Assembly (NCBI GenBank): GCA_963557785.1
Contig: CAUWBF010000011.1
Location: forward strand, 1-55,134
From: Merdicola sp963557785
Lineage (GTDB): Bacteria > Bacillota > Clostridia > TANB77 > CAG-508
DNA length: 55,134 nucleotides
Direction of reading: 5' to 3'
The position numbers and the translations under genes are program-made. The notes under the pieces were generated by a model that worked only from the letters and a program-made list of their open reading frames with translations, did no database searches and was not told where the DNA came from. Positions 17,419-26,800 of this stretch are shown piece by piece (within the stretch, counting starts at the first letter, position 1; each line of letters begins with the position of its first letter).

Positions 17419-17950
17419 ATCGTTTAACCTCTTTCTTTATTTTATTTCTAATTCTGTATAGTCTTTGTTTTACACTAAATTCAGAAATCTTTTGTTCATT
17501 AGCTATATCTTTAATTGATTTAGAAGAATAATAAAAATCTAAAAATATCGTTTTATCAATTTCTTTCATATTTTCTAGTTTCTTTTCTATTTTACTAATT
17601 TCTTCTACATTACTATCGAGAAGGTCTATTTTATCATAACTATATAAACTATTTTCATAATCAGAAATATCAAAGTTAATTTTGACTCTTCTTAAATATT
17701 CTTTTACTACATTTCTTGTTATTCCTGCAATATATGAACTTAAATATTTATGAATATTTAGTTTATTTCTATTTTTCCATAATATAAAAAACACTTCGGA
17801 TATTATTTCTTCTCTATCTTCATTATTCAAACTACTTCTAGCCATATTATTTATAATTGTAGCAATATAAGATGAATACTCATTTATTATTTTTTCTAAA
17901 TCAAGTTCATTATTTTTCATATAATGCTTTATCTCTTTACACTCATTCAA
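17411..17950 (-). CDS. ECF-like sigma-70 family RNA polymerase sigma factor
   Basis: This is a 179-residue sigma factor. Region 2 lies at about 15-85 (YIATIINNMARSSLNNEDREEIISEVFFILWKNR) and region 4 at about 125-175, with the helix-turn-helix IKDIANEQKISEFSVKQRLYRIRNKI. It is translationally coupled to the membrane anti-sigma factor downstream. The palindrome at 18011-18035 upstream may be its control site. Such pairs are common cargo in clostridial elements; the regulon is unknown. Confidence 0.93.
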   Translation of the reverse strand: MNECKEIKHYMKNNELDLEKIINEYSSYIATIINNMARSSLNNEDREEIISEVFFILWKNRNKLNIHKYLSSYIAGITRNVVKEYLRRVKINFDISDYENSLYSYDKIDLLDSNVEEISKIEKKLENMKEIDKTIFLDFYYSSKSIKDIANEQKISEFSVKQRLYRIRNKIKKEVKRYE

Positions 17951-18010
17951 TTTAGATCTAAACTCCTTTTTTTATTTTAAGATATCTTATATCTTTATAT
18001 TGACAATTTT

Positions 18011-18035
18011 ATTATAAAAGTAACACTTTTATAAT
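18011..18035. promoter_or_regulatory. Perfect palindrome upstream of the sigma-factor gene
   Basis: ATTATAAAAGT-AAC-ACTTTTATAAT is an 11-bp perfect inverted repeat with a 3-base centre, 61 bases upstream of the sigma gene start. It has TATAAT-like sequence in its arms. It may be an operator overlapping a promoter; no T-run makes it a terminator. Confidence 0.45.
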
Positions 18036-18043
18036 AATTTATG

Positions 18044-18066
18044 AAAAAAAAGGAGAAATAATCTCC
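18044..18066 (-). terminator. Terminator of the XRE regulator gene
   Basis: AGGAG pairs with CTCCT around ATTATTT, followed by eight T on the minus strand. It lies about 50 bases after the regulator stop. Confidence 0.75.
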
Positions 18067-18113
18067 TCTACAACTTACTATTTTGTTTTATAATTTGTAA
18101 TTTATCTTTCTGA

Positions 18114-18599
18114 TTAATGTGACACATTCTTTTCTAATTCATTTACTCTCTCTTCTAATTCCTGAATCTTAATATATATTTTTTGATTTTGTTGAGCTTG
18201 TTCTAGTACATTATTAAGATTTGATTTTGAAATTTGCTTTGTATATGAATATAATTGTATTACTATAATTATAAAAATTAATAATCCTATCACTATTGCA
18301 GATTTCAACATAATTTTTTTCTTTTTTTCATTACTTTCGTTCAATTTAAATAGATTTTCTTCTGCTATTTTATTATAATTTTTCATATCTATCATCTCCC
18401 CACTTAACAATTCATTTACACTTATTTTTAATTCCTTGCATAAATCTAGCATTATTGATGAATCAGGCATTGCTTTTCCATTTTCCCATTTTGAAATAGC
18501 TCTATCTGTTATATTTAATTTTTCAGCTAATTGCATTTGAGTTAAGTTACTATTTTTTCTACATTCAGCTATAAATTTTCCAATTTTAATCTGATTCAT
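18114..18599 (-). CDS. Membrane-bound XRE-family regulator
   Basis: This is a 161-residue protein. Residues 6-60 form a Cro/C1-type helix-turn-helix (NLTQMQLAEKLNITDRAISKWENG). A TM segment lies at about 96-116, and the C-terminus is a coiled coil (IKIQELEERVNELEK). HTH-plus-TM regulators of this form often sense envelope or cell state. It precedes the sigma/anti-sigma pair in the same orientation but is separated by a terminator. Targets unknown. Confidence 0.88.
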   Translation of the reverse strand: MNQIKIGKFIAECRKNSNLTQMQLAEKLNITDRAISKWENGKAMPDSSIMLDLCKELKISVNELLSGEMIDMKNYNKIAEENLFKLNESNEKKKKIMLKSAIVIGLLIFIIIVIQLYSYTKQISKSNLNNVLEQAQQNQKIYIKIQELEERVNELEKNVSH

Positions 18600-18758
18600 T
18601 TCATTTCCCTCCTTTAATTAATTATAAAATATTGTCATCTAAAAGTCTACAAACCATTGGTTGAGTGTGGGGATTTCTATATCAAATAATAGTTGAGTAA
18701 TTATATTTTCCTAACAAAATATTAGTTTGTAATTTATTGAATTGTATATTCTTCTATT

Positions 18759-19394
18759 TTAATAGCTATTGCTATCTAGTATCTTTTTTTGTAACAAAAT
18801 CTCAAGTATTGTACAAGAAAAATTAGTAATCAACACTATAGTGAAATTTGTTTTATAACAATTTTCTATATCAGTAATATATTTTTTTACATCATAGTTT
18901 TCGGTACTATTTTTCTTCTTTTCATTGTTAGATAACCACTCAAATCTAGTTCCTAATACAGAATTGAATTTAATTTCATTATTATATGATATAAAATAAA
19001 AAAATGTAGTAATACAGAAAAATATAATCTGTGTAATAATAATTGCTTTCATCACACTATTTATATCTTCACTTCTCAATCTATATTTTTTTAATATTAG
19101 CATTGAACTCAAAATTACAACCAGTAATCCTGCTAATACTATTGCAATAGAAAAAAACAAAATTTTATATGACAACTCATTTGCTATATTATAATAATTT
19201 AATATAGAATTTATTGAAAATTGTTCTTCTTGCATTGCTTTTGACCCAATATCTGTTATAATATAAATTCCAATACGATAAATGGTAAATGGAATTAGAG
19301 ATAGTATAACATATTTTTCTATAAATTCTCCTAATATTTTTCTCTTTGGTGTCGCTACTTTACCATATATTTCTTCCTCTAAAATTTTTGACAT
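18759..19394 (-). CDS. Hypothetical integral membrane protein
   Basis: This is a 211-residue protein with about four TM segments (around 30-50, 75-105, 118-140, 185-205) and a soluble, charged N-terminus. I recognise no family. The start at 19394 is the first good ATG, after AAGGAGTTTCTT. It lies in the accessory block between the superoxide reductase and the XRE regulator, with no clear terminator on either side. Function unknown. Confidence 0.65.
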   Translation of the reverse strand: MSKILEEEIYGKVATPKRKILGEFIEKYVILSLIPFTIYRIGIYIITDIGSKAMQEEQFSINSILNYYNIANELSYKILFFSIAIVLAGLLVVILSSMLILKKYRLRSEDINSVMKAIIITQIIFFCITTFFYFISYNNEIKFNSVLGTRFEWLSNNEKKKNSTENYDVKKYITDIENCYKTNFTIVLITNFSCTILEILLQKKILDSNSY

Positions 19395-19436
19395 AAGAAA
19401 CTCCTTAATATGTATTTTATTTATAAATTCATATTA

Positions 19437-19817
19437 CTATTCTATTGTTGTTTTCCATAATCCATGTTTGTTGCAATAAGCATATAATGTTGCACCAGAT
19501 ATATATGGAAATCGAGTTTCCGTTTTTTGCTCTGGATATAATTTTACATGAGTTGTTCTATTTTCTGATACTTGTGCAATCCACATTATATAATGTTCCT
19601 TTTCCATTGGGTGTTCTACTTCTCCAACACTTACTACTATTTCATCTTCTACTTTTTTATATATTGGTATATGTTTTTCCGTTGCTGCATCTGTAGTATT
19701 AGCTTTCATTTCTTCCATTTTTTTACCACAACAAGTTATATGTTGTACATCTCCATCAATTAATTCTATTATATTGTCACATATTGGACATTTTAAAAAT
19801 TTTGCATTTTCTTCCAT
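19437..19817 (-). CDS. dfx: Desulfoferrodoxin-type superoxide reductase
   Basis: This 126-residue enzyme reduces superoxide to peroxide in anaerobes without making O2. Centre I cysteines are C10, C13, C29, C30 (LKCPICDN, ITCCGKKM). Centre II iron ligands are His49, His69, His75, Cys115 and His118 (EKHIP, EVEHPMEKEHYI, YCNKHG), in the classic spacing. Residues 1-38 are the desulforedoxin part and the rest the SOR domain. It is an oxidative-stress cargo gene within the element's accessory block. Confidence 0.96.
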   Translation of the reverse strand: MEENAKFLKCPICDNIIELIDGDVQHITCCGKKMEEMKANTTDAATEKHIPIYKKVEDEIVVSVGEVEHPMEKEHYIMWIAQVSENRTTHVKLYPEQKTETRFPYISGATLYAYCNKHGLWKTTIE

Positions 19818-19870
19818 TTAAAATTTCTCCTTTTATTAATATTATACTTATCTAAATTGTAATTGGGCTC

Positions 19871-20293
19871 TTACTTATTCCAAGTCATTGTGTATTCTAT
19901 TTCAGCTGTATCTTTGTCTATATTTTCGCTTGTAATTATAAAATCATTCTTTTTATAAAAATTGATAGCATTTATATTTTTCTTATATACACTTAATGTC
20001 AAATTATCTCTGTTTTCTTTTACTTTATTCAATAGAGATGTTCCTATTCCTTTACATTGATTATTTGTATCAATAAAAATTCCTTCAATATAATTCTCAT
20101 TTATTCCTATAAATCCTACAATATTTTCTTTTAAAACATAAACATATATTTCTGCATTTGGTAAAATTTCTTTTACATAATTATAATTATTTTTCCAATA
20201 TTCTTTTGATATAAATTTATGAGCTTTTATATTTTCATTTTTCCATATTTGCATTACAGGATTTATATCATTTTTTTCAAATTTTCTTATCAT
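19871..20293 (-). CDS. GNAT family N-acetyltransferase
   Basis: This is a 140-residue single-domain GNAT of the RimI/YjaB-like type. Acetyl-CoA motif A is visible as GIFIDTNNQCKGIGTSLLNKV, and motif B as NAINFYKKNDFII. Length is typical. It stands in the accessory block between the superoxide reductase and a small membrane protein. Substrate unknown. Confidence 0.9.
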   Translation of the reverse strand: MIRKFEKNDINPVMQIWKNENIKAHKFISKEYWKNNYNYVKEILPNAEIYVYVLKENIVGFIGINENYIEGIFIDTNNQCKGIGTSLLNKVKENRDNLTLSVYKKNINAINFYKKNDFIITSENIDKDTAEIEYTMTWNK

Positions 20294-20330
20294 TTATTTC
20301 TCCTATAACTTGTAATTTATATAAATCTAT

Positions 20331-20786
20331 TTAATTTTCTTGTTTATCAATCAAATCTATTTGATTTGATACTCTTTTTCTTATTTCATTTAATCCTATA
20401 CAAATAATAATCATTCCTGTTCCTAACATAACAAAAAATTCACCTTCGTTATATCCTTTTTCTTCTATATATTCTTCTAAATCAGTTAAACTATCATCAT
20501 ATATTTTTTTTACTGTTCCATCTTTATAATATAAAGTAAATTCCAAATCATTGAAGGCTAGAAAAAACTGAATTTTCCTTACATTATAAAAATCTTCCGA
20601 ACTATCATAATACTCACTTTTTTCTATTATATTCTTTATACTTTGCCTATTTTTGTCATTTACATATAAAAAATCTTTCCCAAAACATTTTAATATAAAA
20701 TATACATTAAAAATCAAGAAAAATATTCCTATTACAATTAAAATACTTAATAACATCTCAATTCTTACTAATCTTTTTCTTTTCAT
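20331..20786 (-). CDS. Hypothetical two-TM membrane protein
   Basis: This is a 151-residue protein. TM segments lie at about 11-33 and 120-140, with a soluble loop of about 85 residues rich in Asp/Tyr/Lys. The C-terminus is cytoplasmic and charged. I recognise no family. It is the first gene of the accessory block after the methylase-helicase gene. Function unknown. Confidence 0.65.
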   Translation of the reverse strand: MKRKRLVRIEMLLSILIVIGIFFLIFNVYFILKCFGKDFLYVNDKNRQSIKNIIEKSEYYDSSEDFYNVRKIQFFLAFNDLEFTLYYKDGTVKKIYDDSLTDLEEYIEEKGYNEGEFFVMLGTGMIIICIGLNEIRKRVSNQIDLIDKQEN

Positions 20787-20875
20787 AATTATTTCCTTTT
20801 ACATTTAACAAATTATTATTCTGAAAACTACAAATTACTATTTGATGGAATCATTATAGCATAAATTTAATTTTT

Positions 20876-23800
20876 TTAACATCTTTCTGGAGAATTTTTA
20901 TCAGGAGATTTATCTTGTTTTTCTTCTTTTTCATCTCCCAACATTTCATGTTCATTTTCATTTATTTTTAATTCTGCATTTATTTCTTCTAGTTTTCGTA
21001 ACTTTTCTTGTAACTCTTGTTCTTTCGGAAATTCTTTTTGAGATTCTTGTTTTGCATTTTCTAATTGAAAATATGTATTATCTAATAAATCTCTTTCGTG
21101 AGGAATATCTTTTGCAATATTCTCTAAACAATTATTTATTCTTGTTATATTTCCATTTACATCAGTTCCTAAATCAATAGAATAACTAAATTTATTTTTT
21201 AGTTTTAATCTAATATTTCTAGTTATTGAATCAAAACTCATCTCCATTGTAAATCCTCTATATTCTCCTATTTCTCGTGTTTCCATACTTTTTAAATCTT
21301 GAATACTCTCTAATAGTTTCTTTCCAGCCTCTTGTTTTTCAGTATAAGTTATTCCATTTATTTTCATAGGAGAAAATCCATCTGCATTAGGTTTAGTATA
21401 TTCTTGTAATTTAATTGTATCTTCTTCCATTGCTCCAATTTTATTATTAAGTCTTGCTATTTCTTCTGGAAAGTATTTTATAATCTTATCTTGCAATGAA
21501 TATTTTTGATTCATAAATTCTTGTTTTAATAATTTCAATTTTGCAACATCAGTATCTAACGATGTCTTTTCTAATATTTTAGGATTTCCTGTTGCTAATG
21601 CTTTTATTTCTCCATAAGTTAATGCTTTGTCATCAATATCTTCCATTGTTCTTGCAGGAGTCTTTGATGTCATTATTTGAGAAATGAATTTTTGCTTTTG
21701 CTCTACTAATTGGTACATATAACTATCAAAGGTCTTTTCTGTAACATAAGAATATACAAATACTTTTTTATTTTCATTTCCCTGTCTAATCATTCTACCA
21801 TTTCGTTGAGTTAAATCAGAAGGTTTCCATGCACAATCTAAATGATGAGTTGCAATTAACTTATCTTGAACATTAGTACCTGCACCCATTTTTTGAGTTG
21901 AACCCATTAACACTCTAACTTGTCCTTTTCTTACTTTGCTAAATAGTTCTTTCTTTTTAACCTCATTGTCTGCCTCGTGAATAAAAGCTATTTCATCAGG
22001 TGGAATACCTTTTTGAATTAGCTTTTTCTTTAACTCATTATATACATCTGTAAATTCTTCTTTTTCATAGCCTTTTAAGTCTTTTGGTGTTGATAAATCG
22101 CAAAATACAAGTTGAGTTGATTTCTTATCACTATTTTCATCCCATATTCTATAAACATTTTCTGCACATGAATTTACTTTACTACTTTCTGAATCTGGTA
22201 ATAAAGGATTCATAAGTCGTTGGTCTAGTGCAAGTTTTCTACCCTCATTTGTAATTTTAAGCATATTATCTTCTGTTGCATCAACTGTTCCTGACCTTAT
22301 TTTCTCTGCTCTTTCTCCTAAAGCCTTAACCATTTCTTGCTGTATTTCACTTGGTTTTACAACTACATTTATATTTTCAAATTCTGGTGTTGGTAAATTT
22401 AATGTTTCAGCAGTTTGAATATCTGCTACTTCTTTAAACATAGACATTAACTCTGGTAAATTATGAAATTTAGCAAATCTTGTTTTTGCCCTATATCCTG
22501 TACCCTCTGGTGCAAGTTCTATTGCAGTTACTGTTTCTCCAAATGTACTTGCCCAATTATCAAAATGTTCTAAACTATTTTCTTTTAATCCAGAATATTG
22601 TAAATATCTTTGCATTGTATAAAGTTCTGCCATTGAGTTACTTACTGGTGTTCCAGTAGCAAATACAGAACCTTTGCCTCCTGTAATTTCATCTAAATAT
22701 CTACATTTCATAAAAAGGTCGGAAGATTTTTGTGCCTCAGTTTGTGCTATTCCACCTACATTACGCATTTTCGTATATAAAAACAAATTCTTATAATTAT
22801 GAGCTTCATCAACAAATAATTTATCTACACCTAATTCTTCAAATGTTACAACATCATCTTTTCTTTCTTCCTTATGTAATTTCTCTAATCTAGTTTCTAA
22901 TGATTTTCTTGTTTTCTCCATTTGTTTAATAGTATAGTTTTCTCCTCTGTTTGATTTTTCAGAGGCAATTCCTTTTGTAATATCACTTATTTGTTCTTCT
23001 AATAATGCAATTTGTCTTTCTATTGACATTGGTATTCTTTCAAATTGTGAATGTCCAATAATTACTGCATCAAATTCTCCTGTTGCAATTCTACTACAAA
23101 ACTTCTTTCTATTTTTAGTTTCAAAATCTTTTTTAGTTGCTACTAAAATATTGGCACTTGGATATAACTGTAAGAACTCACTAGCAAACTGCTCTATAAT
23201 ATGATTTGGAACAACAAATAAAGACTTATTACATAATCCAAGTCTTTTACTTTCCATTGCTGCAGCTACCATCTCAAAAGTTTTACCTGCACCTACTTCA
23301 TGTGCTAATAATGTGTTATTACCATATAAAACATGTGCTACTGCATTAAGTTGATGTGTCCTTAATTTTATCTCTGGATTCATTCCTACAAAACCTATAT
23401 GAGAGCCATCATATTCTCTTGGTCTTATGCAATTAAATTTATCATTATAAAGTCTTACTAAATGATTTCTTCTTTCTGGATCTTCCCATACCCAATTTAA
23501 GAATGCTTCTTTTATTGCGTCTTGTTTACTACAAGCTATTGCAGTTTCTTTTCTGTTTAATACTCTTTGTTTTCTGCCCTCATCATCTATAAATGTATCA
23601 AATATTTTTACATCTTTTAGATTAAGTGTCTGTTCTATTATTTTATATGCATTTATTCTTGATGTACCATAAGTTGTATATGCTTTTACATTGTTTCTAT
23701 CATTACTTTTTCCATCAATATACCATTCAGCAGTTATATTAGAATATTTAACATGAATATCCCATCTGTTATAACTTGGTGTATCTAATAATTCAAAAAT

Positions 23801-26800
23801 AAACTTTCTGATGATTTCTGGAGGTATCCATGTTGAGCCTAACTTAATTCCAATTTCACTTGCAGTAAGGTCTTTTGGAATAACCTCTTTTAATTTTTCA
23901 ACATTTATATTAAAACTAGAATCTTCTTTTGCAAATTCTTCTGCAACTTTTAGTTTTTCTCTAACATTACCAGATAAATATTCATCAGCAGTTACCCAAT
24001 TATCAGAATTTTCATAATCAGGTACTCTAAAAATAACACCCTCTAAACTATTTATTATTTCTTCTTTGTCTATCTTACATAATTGTTGCATATAATCTAA
24101 ATCAACTTTTGCTTTATCTTGTATAGATAAAATTAGTGCTTCATCTGGAGTATCTACTTGTAATACTTTCTTTTTAGCCTTTATAGTTCTCTTACTAAAT
24201 ATATCAGCTTTTCCTACAAATTTACCCTCTCCATCTATTTTTTCAAGTGAGCATAATAAGAAATAACTACTATCATTAGAAAATGCTGTTTCATTTGCTC
24301 TTGAATTTATTAAGCCATATTCTTTTGAAAATTTGTCATATAATTCATTTAATTTTGCTTGTGCAATATGAATTTCCTCATCTGAATAATCTTCCATTTG
24401 AAAATCAATTAGTTCTCTTACTTGTTCTCTTAACAAAATTAAGCCTTTTATTCTATTTTGTGCCGTTAAAGGTAGTTCATCTTGTAATATCATTTTTGAA
24501 TTTTCTCTAAAATACAATTTATCATCTACTATTGCATAAGAATAATTCTTAACAGTTGGAATTGCAGGTATTGATGTGTCTTCTTGTTCAATTTCATTTT
24601 CAATACTATTATTCTGTAATTCTCCATGTATATTAGTTATCGCATAATTTAATTGTTCTTCTAAATTTGTGTCTTCTTCTGCTTTACAAGTTGAATCATA
24701 GCCATAAGCAGTAGATACCATTTCCATTTTTCCTAATATCATATCTGGATTATCTACAAAATATTTATTCATTGTAATATTGTTTTCATCTCTATCAAGA
24801 TATACCCAATCTGGCATTATATCAGTCAAATTTTCTCTTTTTTGTAAGAAGATAATATCTGATGTTACTTTTGTTCCTGCATTCTTTGTAAAAGTATTAT
24901 CTGGTAATCTAATAGCACCTAAAAGGTCTGCTCTTTGTGCTAAATACTTTCTAACCTCTGGACTTGCCTTATCCATTGTTCCTTTTGAAGTAATAAATGC
25001 AATTACTCCTCCTGGTCTAACTTTATCTAAAGTTTTAGCAAAGAAATAATCATGTATTAGAAAATTATTTTTATCATATCTTTTATCATTAACTTTGAAA
25101 TCTCCAAATGGCACATTTCCTATTGCTATATCAAAAAACGAGTCTGGTAAATCTGCTTTTTCATAACCTTGAACTTTAATATTTGCCTTTTGATATAATT
25201 GTTTTGCTATCTTACCACTTATAGAATCTAGTTCTACTCCATATAGTTTTGAACTTTGCATTTCATGTGGCAACATTCCTAAAAAATTTCCTGTACCACA
25301 ACTTGGTTCTAGTATATTTGCTTGTTCTACTCCCATATTTTTTAATGCGTTATATATTGCATTTATAACTATTGGTGGTGTGTAAAAAGCTGTTAATGTA
25401 GATGCTCTTGCTGATTTATATTCATCATCTGTAAGTATTTCTTTTAGCTCGTTATATTCTTTACTCCAGTTATCTTTATTTTCATCAAATACATCTGGAA
25501 GTCCACCCCAACCAACATATTTCGATAAAATTTCTTGTTCTTCTTTATTTGCTAGTCTATTTTCATCTTCTAACTTATGTAAAAGTTTTATTGCCTCTAT
25601 ATTTTTTCTTACTTTTTCTTTTTGAGTTCCTTCTCCTAATTGGTTATCATTTATATTAAAATTTATCTTTTCTATTTGCGATATTTTAAAATTTGAGTTA
25701 TTTGTTTGAGGTTCATTATTTTCTTTATGTTTTGTGTGTTCCAAATATTCTTCTTCAAATAATTCCTCTAGTTTACTTATAATTTCATCTTTACTCTGAT
25801 TTTTATCAAACCATAATATTTCTTCAATTATACTTTCCCATAAATTATCATCTTGTTTAGTTCCATATTCTATTGTTGCAATACCATCAGTATAATGTAA
25901 TTCTACACAATTTTTATTATTTATAACTCTAGCAACAGTATATGATTTATCTTCTTCCATATTTTTAATATCATCTATTACAAAATATGCCTCATAATCT
26001 TCAGGATTAGCAAATTCTGATTTTCTAATAATTTTATCTGTTTCTTCCTCTAAATTATCAATAAAATCTTGACTAACTTCTTCTAAATTCTCATTTGTTA
26101 ATTCTTCTATGTCTGTAAATTCTGCTAATCTTTTTCTAATGCCCATTAAAGTTTGATTTTCTACATTATCAGAATATTCTAATAATCCTCCGTCTTGTTC
26201 CACTCCATATTTGTCATATATTGCATAATAATATCCCTCATCATTTGTATGAAAATGAAAGTAATTTCCATTACTCAACTTATAATTTTTTTCAATATTT
26301 ATACTAGATATATCTATAAAATCATTTGTATTTTCTTTTAACCCTCTATCTAGCATCCATTTTTCTTTTTCATAGTCATTTTCTAGCCATTCTTGATATT
26401 TTATTTTTTCTTCATCATTAAAATATCTATCTAATCTAATAATTTCTTTAAGCCTTTGTTCAACATTACTCCAATTTATTAGTAGCTCTACTCTATCATC
26501 TTTATAGCCTTTATATAACTTTATTCCTTTGCTATCATGCTCTTGTCCAAAATCTGCACCAGAATATGCAGAACTTGAACCTCCTATTCCATATTCATGT
26601 TTTAGAAATATTATATTTTCTTTTGCTGATAAACTTCTTTTAAATTGTTCATAAATTCTATATTTGCTATGTGAAAAATTACTGCCCTCAATAAGTGTTT
26701 TATCTATCATTTCTTGAGTAAAAGAAAAAGCAGGAGTATTTTCTACTTCTGCTTGTGCTTGAATATTATTTATTTGTGTATCTACACTTGGCAACTCTTT

